Shown here piece by piece: positions 9,086 to 17,465 of a DNA stretch of 64,000 nucleotides. The number at the start of each line of letters is the position of its first letter. The stretch's first letter is position 1. Origin of the DNA: Ferruginibacter sp. HRS2-29 (GTDB lineage Bacteria; Bacteroidota; Bacteroidia; Chitinophagales; Chitinophagaceae); NCBI RefSeq assembly GCF_024343615.1, contig NZ_RJUB01000002.1, forward strand, positions 86,205-150,204. Direction: 5' to 3'. The notes below the pieces were generated by a model. It was not told the DNA's origin. It made no database searches and saw nothing but the letters and a program-made list of their open reading frames with translations. Position numbers and translations under genes: made by a program.

Positions 9086-10150
9086 ATGAAGGATTTTTTT
9101 GTGGTAGTCATCGCTGTAATGATTTTCATTATCATATTCCAGATTGCGAAAGCAAGCGAGTATGTAAGTGTGCTGAAAGGTGAGGAGAAATCACGCAAGC
9201 AGAATAACAAGATCAATGGGTTCATGCTGATCACATTCCTGGTGCTCGGTCTTATCGGCGCCTGGTATTGTAATCACCTGTACTATGGCAAGACTTTGTT
9301 TCCACAGGGTTCTGCTTCCGTTGAAGGCGAAGAGATCGACACAATGCTGTATGTAACTATCACCATCACCGGTATCATCTTCGTGATCACACAGGTGCTG
9401 TTGTTCTGGTTTGCATTCAAATACCAGGAAAAAGATAACAGGAAAGCATTTTATTTCCCGCACAATACAAAACTTGAATTGATTTGGACCACCATTCCAG
9501 CTATCGTGCTGACAGTATTAGTGGTTTTCGGTTTGAAACATTGGTTCCTCATCACCGGCGATGCTCCAAAAGACGCGGTAGTGGTAGAGATCACTGGTCA
9601 CCAGTTCAGCTGGGATATGCGTTACCCGGGTAAAGACAGTGTATTGGGCAAAATTGATTACAGAAAATACAATCAGCCTTCTGGAAACTCTCTTGCAGTA
9701 GATTTCGAAGACCCGGCAAGCTGGGATGATATCCACGTAGCGGCAAATATGTACCTGCCTGTAGGAAGGCCTGCAAAATTTGTCATCCATGCACAGGACG
9801 TTATCCATGATGTGGGTCTTCCGCATTTCCGTTTGAAAATGGATGCGGTGCCGGGTATCCCGACCACACTTTGGTTTACACCAAAATACACCACCGAAGA
9901 AATGAAGGTTAGAACAGGCAACCCGAATTTCGTTTACGAGATCAGTTGCGATCAGATGTGCGGACAAGGGCATTATTCCATGAGAGGTACTATCACTGTA
10001 GTTTCGGAAGCGGAGTACAAAAAATGGTTGTCTGAACAAAAACCTGAATACTTTACTTTGTTCAAAGACAAAGATCCGGATGCCAACAAAGCAACCAGCG
10101 ACACAACAAAGACAACAACAGTAGCTGCTAATATGTCTGCAGCACACTAA
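9086..10150 (+). CDS. ctaC: Cytochrome c oxidase subunit II (CuA subunit)
   Basis: A 354-residue protein. Three hydrophobic segments are visible (about residues 3-22, 46-66 and 88-112, then a further one near 135-155), one more than the usual two-helix subunit II, as the N-terminus is extended. The periplasmic cupredoxin domain carries HDVGLPHFRLKMDAVPG and the CuA motif CDQMCGQGHYSM (Cys, Cys, His, Met ligands; the usual Glu between the cysteines is Gln, which is common because it ligates through its backbone). There is no C-terminal heme c domain, so the electron donor should be ActE or ActA. The tail is Thr/Lys-rich and ends SAAH. Confidence 0.96.
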   Translation: MKDFFVVVIAVMIFIIIFQIAKASEYVSVLKGEEKSRKQNNKINGFMLITFLVLGLIGAWYCNHLYYGKTLFPQGSASVEGEEIDTMLYVTITITGIIFVITQVLLFWFAFKYQEKDNRKAFYFPHNTKLELIWTTIPAIVLTVLVVFGLKHWFLITGDAPKDAVVVEITGHQFSWDMRYPGKDSVLGKIDYRKYNQPSGNSLAVDFEDPASWDDIHVAANMYLPVGRPAKFVIHAQDVIHDVGLPHFRLKMDAVPGIPTTLWFTPKYTTEEMKVRTGNPNFVYEISCDQMCGQGHYSMRGTITVVSEAEYKKWLSEQKPEYFTLFKDKDPDANKATSDTTKTTTVAANMSAAH

Positions 10151-10188
10151 TAATATTAAGAACACCCGGTTTAGAAAAATTAAAGATT

Positions 10189-11994
10189 ATGAGTAGCGTA
10201 GCTTCAACACACGATGTAGTATCACACGGCCATTCCGATGCACATCACGAACATCACCACCATGAAACATTTATTTCCAAATATGTGTTTAGCATGGACC
10301 ATAAGATGATTGCCAAGCAATTCCTTATTACGGGGATCATCTGGGCTATCATTGGCGGTTTCTTTTCGGTGATATTCCGTTTACAACTGGGTTATCCTGA
10401 AAGCACTTTCCCATGGCTGGAAGATATACTTGGTCATTGGGCAAAAGGTGGTAAGCTGCATCCCGAGTTTTATTACGCATTGGTAACCATGCACGGAACC
10501 GTACTAGTGTTCTTCGTATTGACAGCCGGCCTTAGCGGTACGTTTGCCAACTTCCTCATTCCATTACAGATCGGGGCAAGGGATATGGCTTCGCCGATGC
10601 TAAACATGCTGAGCTACTGGTTTTTCTTCCTGGCTTCTATCATCATGGTTTCTTCTTTGTTTGTACAAACAGGGCCTGCAAGCGGCGGCTGGACGATCTA
10701 TCCTCCGTTGAGCGCCTTGGGCGACGCGAGCCTTGGTAGCAAAATAGGTATGGATCTCTGGCTGGTAGCAATGGCGATGTTCATCGTATCGTCTCTGCTC
10801 GGTGGTTTGAACTATATCACCACAATTTTGAACATGCGTACCAAAGGTATGAGCATGACCCGTATGCCTCTCACAATATGGGCGTTGTTCTTCACCGCTG
10901 TATTGGGCGTACTTTCTTTCCCTGTATTGTTGTCTGGCGCCATCCTGTTGCTGTTCGACAGGAACCTCGGAACCAGCTTCTTCCTGAGCGATATCATCGT
11001 GGCAGGTAAAATATTACCAAACGAAGGCGGTAGTGCCATCCTGTTCCAGCACTTATTCTGGTTCCTTGGTCACCCCGAAGTATATATCATTCTCCTACCT
11101 GCCATGGGTATGGCATCAGAGATCCTGTCTGTCAACAGCCGCAAACCGATCTTTGGTTACATGGCGATGGTGGGTTCGATGTTTGCCATCACAATCCTGG
11201 CATTCCTCGTATGGGCGCATCATATGTTCGTAACCGGCCTCAATCCGTTCCTCGGTTCGGTGTTCGTGTTGCTGACATTACTGATCGCGGTACCATCGGC
11301 TATCAAGGTGTTCAACTGGCTGACTACCCTCTGGAAAGGTAATATCCGTTTTACACCGGGGATGCTTTTCGCGATTGGTTTCGTGAGCCTGTTCATCAGC
11401 GGGGGTCTTACCGGGATATTCCTGGGTAACTCTGCACTGGATATTCACCTGCACGATACCTATTTCGTAATTGCGCATTTCCATATCGTAATGGGTGTGG
11501 CATCTTTCTTCGGAATGTTTGCCGGTATCTATCACTGGTATCCGAAAATGTTCGGAACATATTTAAATAATACACTGGCATATATCCATTTCTGGGTAAC
11601 CATCATCGGTGCTTACCTGATCTTCTGGCCAATGCACTACGAAGGTTTGGCGGGTATGCCTCGTCGTTATTATGATTACTCAAACTGGGAATCATTCAAA
11701 ATGTTTGGCGGATTGAACGAATTTATCAGCCTTGTGGCGATGATCGTATTCGCCGTGCAGTTGTTGTTTGTTTTCAACTTCTTCTATAGCATTTTCAAAG
11801 GAAGGAAAGTGACCACCAAAAATCCATGGGAAGCAAATACCCTGGAATGGACCACTCCGATCCGTCCGGGTCATGGTAACTGGCCAGGTGAAATTCCTGA
11901 AGTACACCGTTGGGCATATGATTATGCAAAAGACGGAAAGGATTTCATTCCACAGGATGTTCCGGTGGGAGATGATGAAAGCAAGCACCATTAA
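10189..11994 (+). CDS. ctaD: Cytochrome c oxidase subunit I (heme a / a3-CuB)
   Basis: A 601-residue heme-copper oxidase core subunit. Visible ligands and motifs: VTMHGTV (heme a His), GHPEVYI (CuB His with the crosslinking Tyr four residues on), WAHHMFVTG (two CuB His), AVPSAIKVFNW (K-channel Lys) and HDTYFVIAHFHIVMG (heme a3 and heme a His). The N-terminal 30 residues are very rich in His (HEHHHHETF), and the protein ends in KHH. Twelve helices follow. It receives electrons from CuA and reduces oxygen. It lies 38 bp after ctaC. Confidence 0.97.
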   Translation: MSSVASTHDVVSHGHSDAHHEHHHHETFISKYVFSMDHKMIAKQFLITGIIWAIIGGFFSVIFRLQLGYPESTFPWLEDILGHWAKGGKLHPEFYYALVTMHGTVLVFFVLTAGLSGTFANFLIPLQIGARDMASPMLNMLSYWFFFLASIIMVSSLFVQTGPASGGWTIYPPLSALGDASLGSKIGMDLWLVAMAMFIVSSLLGGLNYITTILNMRTKGMSMTRMPLTIWALFFTAVLGVLSFPVLLSGAILLLFDRNLGTSFFLSDIIVAGKILPNEGGSAILFQHLFWFLGHPEVYIILLPAMGMASEILSVNSRKPIFGYMAMVGSMFAITILAFLVWAHHMFVTGLNPFLGSVFVLLTLLIAVPSAIKVFNWLTTLWKGNIRFTPGMLFAIGFVSLFISGGLTGIFLGNSALDIHLHDTYFVIAHFHIVMGVASFFGMFAGIYHWYPKMFGTYLNNTLAYIHFWVTIIGAYLIFWPMHYEGLAGMPRRYYDYSNWESFKMFGGLNEFISLVAMIVFAVQLLFVFNFFYSIFKGRKVTTKNPWEANTLEWTTPIRPGHGNWPGEIPEVHRWAYDYAKDGKDFIPQDVPVGDDESKHH

Positions 11995-12001
11995 AAAATA
12001 T

Positions 12002-12109
12002 GCAAATTTGCAAACGTGCAAATTATTGTGGAGGAGAGAAGAGCGGTAAATAAATAATAAAGGTTGAAATAAAATTTGCAGATCTGCAAATTTGCAAATT
12101 GGCATATTA
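12002..12109. repeat. Two arrays of 8-bp GCAAATTT-type units
   Basis: Array one at 12002-12025: GCAAATTT, GCAAACGT, GCAAATTA. Array two at 12078-12109: GCAGATCT, GCAAATTT, GCAAATTG, GCATATTA, ending directly before the cyoE start. Confidence 0.65.
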
Positions 12110-12112
12110 TAC

Positions 12113-13075
12113 ATGCAGGAGAACAATACGATAACCAATTCAGCGTCGTTTACGTTGGCAAGCAAAGTAAAGGATTACTTTCTGTTGATAAAATTCACGC
12201 TAAGTTTTATGGTAGTGTTCAGTACCGTAGTAAGTTACCTGCTGGCGCCGAATATAAAATTTGATTTACTACAAGTTCTTTTACTTTTTGCAGGCGGCAT
12301 GCTGGTAACAGGATCCGCCAACGGCATCAACCAGATACTGGAAAAAGATACCGACGCCATGATGAAACGCACTGCCAAAAGGCCCGTCGCCAGCGGCAGG
12401 ATGAGTGTTACAGAAGGGTGGGTATTTGTAGCGGTAGCAGGCCTGCTGGGAATATACATAATGTATACTTTCAGTATGGAAGCAGCGTTGGTGAGCCTGT
12501 TCAGTCTGGTTTTGTATGGGTTTATTTATACCCCGTTGAAAAAAATCAACTCCATCGCTGTGCTGGTAGGGGCAATCCCCGGCGCATTGCCTTGTCTCAT
12601 CGGATGGCTGGCGAGTTTTGGAGATGGCAACGCGAATGACTGGACAGGTGGATGGATATTGTTCGGGATTCAATTCCTGTGGCAGTTCCCGCATTTCTGG
12701 GCAATAGCCTGGATAGCGCACCAGGATTATACCACAGCAGGGTTCAAATTGTTGCCGGGTGATAAAGGGCCTACGAAATTCACGGCGTTGCAGACGATCA
12801 TCTACAGCGCATTGATGATACCTGTCGGGTTTTTACCTTACCTCTACAAAATGAGCGGGGTAGAAAGCATGTGGATCGTTCTGGCCTGCAACCTGTTCAT
12901 GGTGTATGTGAGTATCAGGTTATTCTTAAAGATGGATATCCCATCGGCAAGAAGGGTGATGTTCAGCTCTTATTTCTACCTGATGATCGTTTTTCTTAGT
13001 TTATATGCAAACAAGAAACAACGGGAAACAAGCATGCTGGCGGAAAACAATTATGAATTAAGGATTAAAAATTAA
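12113..13075 (+). CDS. cyoE: Protoheme IX farnesyltransferase (heme O synthase)
   Basis: A 320-residue UbiA-type prenyltransferase that makes heme O from heme B, the first step to heme A of the oxidase. The Mg-prenyl binding motif N-x-x-x-D (NGINQILEKDTDAMMKRT) lies near residue 65 and the second acidic site DYTTAGFKLLPGDKG near 205. Eight to nine hydrophobic segments. I chose ATG 12113 (MQENNTITN) over an upstream TTG that falls inside a repeat array. The last residues (NNYELRIKN) and the stop are encoded by an AATTAAG-type heptad array, so the true ancestral C-terminus was probably shorter. No heme A synthase (ctaA) gene is in this window. Confidence 0.95.
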   Translation: MQENNTITNSASFTLASKVKDYFLLIKFTLSFMVVFSTVVSYLLAPNIKFDLLQVLLLFAGGMLVTGSANGINQILEKDTDAMMKRTAKRPVASGRMSVTEGWVFVAVAGLLGIYIMYTFSMEAALVSLFSLVLYGFIYTPLKKINSIAVLVGAIPGALPCLIGWLASFGDGNANDWTGGWILFGIQFLWQFPHFWAIAWIAHQDYTTAGFKLLPGDKGPTKFTALQTIIYSALMIPVGFLPYLYKMSGVESMWIVLACNLFMVYVSIRLFLKMDIPSARRVMFSSYFYLMIVFLSLYANKKQRETSMLAENNYELRIKN

Positions 13076-13150
13076 GAATGCAGGAGCGTGCATGTGGTGC
13101 GTTCTGATTAAAATATAAAAAACATCGGTGGTCGGTCGTCCGGCATCGGT
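13048..13150. repeat. AATTAAG heptads, GCATGTGG hairpin and GGTCGTCC array
   Basis: Heptads AATTATG, AATTAAG, GATTAAA, AATTAAG run through the cyoE stop codon. Then GAGCGTGC-atgtg-GTGCGTTC (about 13083-13105) gives a stem with G-T pairs, another member of the GCCTGTGG family. Finally CGGTGGTCGGTCGTCCGG-type repeats (13122-13150). Confidence 0.55.
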
Positions 13151-13163
13151 GGCAGAATGAAGA

Positions 13164-13733
13164 ATGAATACAGTGATGATAGATAACAGGAAAAACAGGA
13201 TACACCCGCATAAGTTCACCTTATGGGTAGGAATTGGAAGCATCCTGATGATGTTTGCAGGGCTTACCAGTGCCTATATCGTTAAACGAAATATGGCCAA
13301 CTGGGAATCCTTTGATCTTCCTTCGGCGTTCTGGTACAGCACTGCCGTGATGGCTTTCAGCAGTGTTACCCTTTGGATGGCATTGAAAGCATTCAGGGAA
13401 AGGGCGATGGGAAAATACCGCTCGCTGATGCTGGCTACACTGATTCTTGGAATTGTATTTGTGGCTTTGCAGGTGGTAGGTTTTTCGGAATTAGTGCAGC
13501 AGGGGTTAGCCCTGGGCAGAAAAAGCTCGGTCGATTTTTTATATGTGATCGTTGGTTTGCATGGAGCGCACGTGCTGGGAGGGGTGATCGTACTTATCGT
13601 GATGTCGCTGAAAGCATTCAATACCAAAGTAAGAAGCTACAGCAGTGTACCGGTAGAATTGATCAGCACCTACTGGCATTTTGTGGGGATACTATGGATC
13701 TACCTGTTGGTATTTCTCGTAATGATCAGGTAA
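13164..13733 (+). CDS. ctaE: Cytochrome c oxidase subunit III, first copy
   Basis: A 189-residue five-helix heme-copper oxidase subunit III. Helix signatures include MFAGLTSAYIVKRN near residue 35, FLYVIVGLHGAHVLGGVIVLIVM near residue 132 and the final STYWHFVGILWIYLLVFL. Subunit III stabilises the core and the oxygen entry path. The second, longer copy starts 195 bp downstream; tandem subunit III genes are usual in Bacteroidota aa3 clusters. Confidence 0.93.
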   Translation: MNTVMIDNRKNRIHPHKFTLWVGIGSILMMFAGLTSAYIVKRNMANWESFDLPSAFWYSTAVMAFSSVTLWMALKAFRERAMGKYRSLMLATLILGIVFVALQVVGFSELVQQGLALGRKSSVDFLYVIVGLHGAHVLGGVIVLIVMSLKAFNTKVRSYSSVPVELISTYWHFVGILWIYLLVFLVMIR

Positions 13734-13910
13734 GTGAATGGGTGAATGCGGCAATGAGTGAATGTTGATTCTGCCTGTGGCGCAAACACAAGACGTAACA
13801 AAAATAATTAAATAGCATCGGTTGTCCGTCGTCGGTCGTCCGTCGTCAAAAAGATAGTTTAAACATAAAAGAGTCATCGCCGTTCGGTTGTCCGTCGTCG
13901 GTTGTCTTCT
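13731..13910. repeat. AATG octads, GCCTGTGG core and two GTCCGTCGTCGG arrays
   Basis: Directly on the ctaE stop codon: GTGAATG, GGTGAATG, CGGCAATG, AGTGAATG (13734-13764). Then a CTGCCTGTGGCGCA core near 13768. Two GTCGTC-rich arrays follow, at about 13818-13848 (GGTTGTCCGTCGTCGGTCG type) and 13884-13908 (GGTTGTCCGTCGTCGGTTG type). No gene fits in this 195-bp gap. Confidence 0.6.
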
Positions 13911-13928
13911 TAACCAGAATTAAAGATT

Positions 13929-14807
13929 ATGTCAACAACAGCAATTCCGGCAGGAACAAAATGGTGGAACGGTGGCAGAAGCCCGTTCAACTCCAGTTAT
14001 GGGAAGGTAATGATGTGGTACTTTTTGATGAGTGATGCCTTTACATTTGGTGCATTCCTGATCAGTTATGGTACCATTCGTTTCAGTGTGAACGACTGGG
14101 CCGATCCGAACCATGTGTTCAATTCATTCCCTTTTGCGGGTCACGCAAACCTGCCACTGGCATTCGTGAGTCTTATGACCTTCATCCTCATCTTCAGTTC
14201 TGTTACGATGGTACTGGCGGTACACGAAGGCCACAAGATGAACCGTAAGGCAGTAGAGAAATATATGATCATGACCATCATCGGCGGGTTGGCTTTCCTT
14301 GGCTGCCAGGCCTGGGAATGGACGCATTTGCTCACCGGCGAACACGTTACCCTGATGCATGACGGCACGTTGGCTACTTTGGCTACTACGGTAAAATCAA
14401 ACCCATGGGGTGTAGCTGTACCACACGACCAGGTATTGGCTGCTTTGCAAAAAACGCCCCATGATCAGCTTATTAATATCGTGAATTCTTTGGGCCACGG
14501 CGGTGCGGCACACCATGATGCGGCAGCAATGTCACATGATCAACTTATCAGCACCATACAGGCAGCAGACCTGCATGTGAATACAGTGGGGCGTCCTGCA
14601 TTCGGCAGCTACTTTTTCGGTATTACCGGCTTCCATGGTTTCCACGTATTCAGCGGGGTGATCATCAACATTGTAATGTATATCAAAACAAGATTGGGTC
14701 ATTTTGATCAGCGCGGGCATTATGAAATGATAGAAAAAGCAGGTCTTTACTGGCATTTTGTGGATCTGGTTTGGGTATTCGTATTCCTTTGCTTCTATCT
14801 AATCTAA
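13929..14807 (+). CDS. ctaE: Cytochrome c oxidase subunit III, second copy with His-rich loop insertion
   Basis: A 292-residue subunit III. The helices match the family (MMWYFLMSDAFTFGAFLISYG near residue 30; SYFFGITGFHGFHVFSGVIINIVMY near 225; LYWHFVDLVWVFVFLCFYLI at the end). Between helices, residues about 138-216 form a hydrophilic insertion with three copies of a (P/S)HDQ(V/L) motif and a GHGGAAHHDAAAMSH stretch. The loop is rich in His, so metal binding is conceivable, but that is inference. The gene lies between the first subunit III and ctaF in the same operon. Confidence 0.94.
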   Translation: MSTTAIPAGTKWWNGGRSPFNSSYGKVMMWYFLMSDAFTFGAFLISYGTIRFSVNDWADPNHVFNSFPFAGHANLPLAFVSLMTFILIFSSVTMVLAVHEGHKMNRKAVEKYMIMTIIGGLAFLGCQAWEWTHLLTGEHVTLMHDGTLATLATTVKSNPWGVAVPHDQVLAALQKTPHDQLINIVNSLGHGGAAHHDAAAMSHDQLISTIQAADLHVNTVGRPAFGSYFFGITGFHGFHVFSGVIINIVMYIKTRLGHFDQRGHYEMIEKAGLYWHFVDLVWVFVFLCFYLI

Positions 14808-14844
14808 CAACAACAAACATTCGATCACTTTTTGAAATTATTAT

Positions 14845-15288
14845 ATGAGCCAACATACTATATCTCCGGAAATAACATTTGCACCAGACCATAGCGGAGG
14901 AACAAAAGCCATTTGGAGAACGTTTATAATTCTTTCGGTTCTTACTGTAATCGAATTGATCATCGGGCTTGCCATTTATAATATCCATAAAGGGGAGCAT
15001 CCGAATGCTACGCTTGTATTGGGTTTCAAAGGGATGGTGTGTATCCTTACCTTAGCAAAAGCTTATTACATCGTTTCGGTTTTCATGCATCTTGGCAGCG
15101 AAGTGCGCAATTTTATCATGACCATCATCGTGCCTTTGGCATTGTTCATATGGTTCATCATCGCGTTCCTCTGGGATGGCGAAAGCTGGAAAAACCTGCG
15201 TAACACCAACGGGGGCAGCAGGGAATACAAGCCGGCCACCGAACAGCAACACGTTGTTCCTGCAAAAACAGAAGGAAAGAAAGATTGA
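14845..15288 (+). CDS. ctaF: Cytochrome c oxidase subunit IV-type small membrane protein
   Basis: A 147-residue COX4-prokaryotic-type protein with three hydrophobic segments: IWRTFIILSVLTVIELIIGLAIY, LVLGFKGMVCILTLAKAYYIVSVFMHLGSEV and FIMTIIVPLALFIWFIIAFLWDGESW. The central KAYYIVSVFMHL motif is typical of the family. It is the last structural oxidase gene and is followed by an intrinsic terminator. Confidence 0.92.
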   Translation: MSQHTISPEITFAPDHSGGTKAIWRTFIILSVLTVIELIIGLAIYNIHKGEHPNATLVLGFKGMVCILTLAKAYYIVSVFMHLGSEVRNFIMTIIVPLALFIWFIIAFLWDGESWKNLRNTNGGSREYKPATEQQHVVPAKTEGKKD

Positions 15289-15308
15289 TATTTCCAATAA
15301 TATTTACA

Positions 15309-15338
15309 AGCCATCGTGAAAGCGGTGGCTTTTTGTTT
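15309..15338 (+). terminator. Intrinsic terminator after ctaF
   Basis: AGCCATCG (15309-15316), loop TGAAAG, CGGTGGCT (15323-15330), then TTTTGTTTG. Eight-pair stem with one G-T pair and a T-tract, 20 bp after the ctaF stop. Confidence 0.85.
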
Positions 15339-15616
15339 GATAACCAGATCGTTCTTCATCCCGCAATGATATGGTTGCCGGCACCATCGTACAACACCTC
15401 AACCACACATCGTACCTACGGTACGAATGAACGTTTTTTGTGCCGTAAGCAAGATGTGTATTTGGCAGAGAGGCAATTTGAGAAAAGAAAAACCGGGATC
15501 TGCGTGATTTTTTTCAGAATTAATCGTTGCCGGAACCTCAATGTATACTGTAAACACCGACCTTTGCAGCGTAAAATATTTTCATTCCTCACCGGCATCA
15601 ACAATAGATTTTCAAG
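15339..15616 (+). other. Non-coding gap before the SCO gene
   Basis: No convincing gene. A perfect small palindrome TCGTACC-TAC-GGTACGA lies at 15410-15426. GACCTTTG at 15559-15566 matches the TAnnTTTG -7 box in six of eight positions and may be the promoter for the SCO operon, about 50 bp upstream of its start; a matching -33 box is not clear. Confidence 0.4.
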
Positions 15617-16402
15617 ATGAAGAAGACCGCTTTTCTCGCCCTGCTGCTGGCCATATTATTGCCGCTCTGCGGATATTATATCGTAAAATTTTATAGCAAA
15701 GACGCCGTTCACATTCCGAAACATTATTTCCCCGATAGTATCACTAAAATAGAAAAGGGCGGCAAAACTACCTACGATACCGTATGGCATAAGATAAAAA
15801 GCATTCCCTTTACCAACCAGTTAGGTCAGCAGGTTTCGCTCGATGATCTTAAGGGAAAGATCATCGTACTCGATTTCTTTTTCACCCGCTGCCCGAGCAT
15901 TTGTCCCGGCCTTGCCCGCAACATGAAGAAGCTGCAGGATTCGTTCATCAAAAACGACAGCATCGTACAATTCCTTTCTGTAAGTGTTGATCCCGAAAAC
16001 GACAGTGTTCCGCAGCTGCGCAAATTTGCCGACCGATACAATGCCAATCATGATACCTGGTGGTTCGTTACCGGAAACAAACAGCAGATATACGATTTTG
16101 GAAATAAAGAGATCAAAGCAAATATTTTCGATCCGGGGGTAGATACCGCTTTCATACACACCGAAAACTTTTTCCTGATAGATACCAATCGTGTGCTACG
16201 CGGTTTTTACAATGGGTTCGATACCCTCCAGCTCTCGCAACTTGCCCGCGACATCCCCACACTGATGCTCGAAAGGGATAAAAAGACGCCGTCCATTTTA
16301 CGCAGTTTCATCCCGATCCTGCCACTTATTTTCATCGGTATCGGTATGGTAATCGTACTGATAGTTATTTTAAAACGCAAACCAGTAAACAAATTTTCAT
16401 AA
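15617..16402 (+). CDS. SCO1/SenC-type copper chaperone for cytochrome oxidase
   Basis: A 261-residue thioredoxin-fold protein with an N-terminal membrane anchor (residues 4-25) and, unusually, a second hydrophobic segment at the C-terminus (PLIFIGIGMVIVLIVILK). Copper ligands: CPSIC (Cys92 and Cys96) and the His of FIHTENF near residue 180. Known role: inserts copper into the CuA site of subunit II and acts as a thiol reductase. The next gene starts 1 bp after its stop, giving a three-gene unit downstream of the oxidase. Confidence 0.93.
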   Translation: MKKTAFLALLLAILLPLCGYYIVKFYSKDAVHIPKHYFPDSITKIEKGGKTTYDTVWHKIKSIPFTNQLGQQVSLDDLKGKIIVLDFFFTRCPSICPGLARNMKKLQDSFIKNDSIVQFLSVSVDPENDSVPQLRKFADRYNANHDTWWFVTGNKQQIYDFGNKEIKANIFDPGVDTAFIHTENFFLIDTNRVLRGFYNGFDTLQLSQLARDIPTLMLERDKKTPSILRSFIPILPLIFIGIGMVIVLIVILKRKPVNKFS

Positions 16403-16403
16403 C

Positions 16404-16985
16404 ATGTTACAACCCGTTTTACAAAAGAACGACCGCAAAGCAAATATTTTTATCATCGCCGTTTCGGTGATCGTTTTCACCGCAGTTATTGCTTTATCCA
16501 AAATAAAGCTCGATGTAAACCTGCCTTTTGATGCACATCTTTTTGCACTTGCCAATGCCACGATCAATTCGTTGGTATCCATCTTTCTACTGGCTGCTCT
16601 CTGGGCCGTACGGAAGCAGAATTATGTGCTGCACAAAAAGCTGATGCTGGTAGCCATCGTACTTTCGGTGTTGTTCCTGCTATGTTATATTGCGCATCAC
16701 CTGTTTACCGATCCCACTCCTTTCGGCGACCTCGATCACGATGGAAAACTGAGCGATGCCGAGGCGGCGCAGGTAGGAAGCGTAAAAACGATCTATTACA
16801 TCTTGTTGTTTACACATATTCCACTGGCGGGAATCATCCTGCCTTTCATACTTTTTACTGCTTACCGTGCACTAACGGGAGAGTATACACGCCACAAAAA
16901 ACTGGCGCGCTTTACCTGGCCGATATGGTTTTATGTGGCTGTTAGTGGTGTTGTGGTATATTTGATGATACAACCTTACTATTAA
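16404..16985 (+). CDS. DUF420 family membrane protein with an EF-hand-like loop
   Basis: A 193-residue protein with five hydrophobic segments; DUF420 proteins are commonly found beside SCO and oxidase genes and have been linked to oxidase assembly, without a settled function. Conserved His residues are seen at YIAHHLF (98-99), LLFTHIPLAGIILP and RHKKLARFTWPIW. Between the first His pair and the next helix, residues 109-120 read DLDHDGKLSDAE, a perfect 12-residue EF-hand calcium loop pattern (D-x-D-x-D-G-x-L-x-x-x-E). The first base of the ATG follows the SCO stop by one base. Confidence 0.88.
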   Translation: MLQPVLQKNDRKANIFIIAVSVIVFTAVIALSKIKLDVNLPFDAHLFALANATINSLVSIFLLAALWAVRKQNYVLHKKLMLVAIVLSVLFLLCYIAHHLFTDPTPFGDLDHDGKLSDAEAAQVGSVKTIYYILLFTHIPLAGIILPFILFTAYRALTGEYTRHKKLARFTWPIWFYVAVSGVVVYLMIQPYY

Positions 16986-16994
16986 ACCGAACTC

Positions 16995-17465
16995 ATGGCA
17001 GAAATACAACTTTCGTCCATCAGGAAACTGAGCCTGCTGCATAAAGTGATGTTTTTTACACAGATCGCATTTGCAGGCATCTGCTTTTATCTTTCTTACA
17101 GCGATACGGTGCCGCCAGGCATTGATAAGGAAACGGAAAAAATATTACAGGTGGCCGCACTCGTTTTCAGCGCAGCGGGTTTTTTCGGCCGGACATTCCT
17201 GATGAAGAAAAAAATATTGGAAGCCCGTGCGATGAGCGGTACGGTACAACAAAAATTCAATCTCTTTAAAAGCTTTGCCATTTTGCAATGGGCCATGCTG
17301 GAAGGCCCTACACTGCTGTGTATCATCATTTTCCTGCTTAGTGGAAATTATGCCTTGCTCGTATTGGCGGCAGTGTTGCTGATCTGTTTTGGAATGCTGG
17401 CGCCAACACGTGCTAAAGTCGCGTTTCAGCTCAGCCTCAGTGATGCGGAGGCAGCGGAACTCTGA
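16995..17465 (+). CDS. Small four-helix membrane protein, unknown function
   Basis: A 156-residue protein with four hydrophobic segments (about residues 15-35, 50-66, 91-115 and 118-138). I do not recognise a named family. It follows the DUF420 gene by 9 bp and closes the respiratory block, which suggests a part in oxidase assembly or membrane respiration. Its stop codon TGA directly abuts the stop of the convergent gene on the other strand, the two together reading TGATCA. Confidence 0.8.
   Translation: MAEIQLSSIRKLSLLHKVMFFTQIAFAGICFYLSYSDTVPPGIDKETEKILQVAALVFSAAGFFGRTFLMKKKILEARAMSGTVQQKFNLFKSFAILQWAMLEGPTLLCIIIFLLSGNYALLVLAAVLLICFGMLAPTRAKVAFQLSLSDAEAAEL

Noticed and set aside
13818..13908. 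CRISPR array
   Set aside because: Units are 4-7 bp and contiguous, with no unique spacers and no cas genes near.
15285..15620. 111-codon frame on + between ctaF and the SCO gene
   Set aside because: Overlaps the ctaF stop and runs through the terminator; composition and residues look random.
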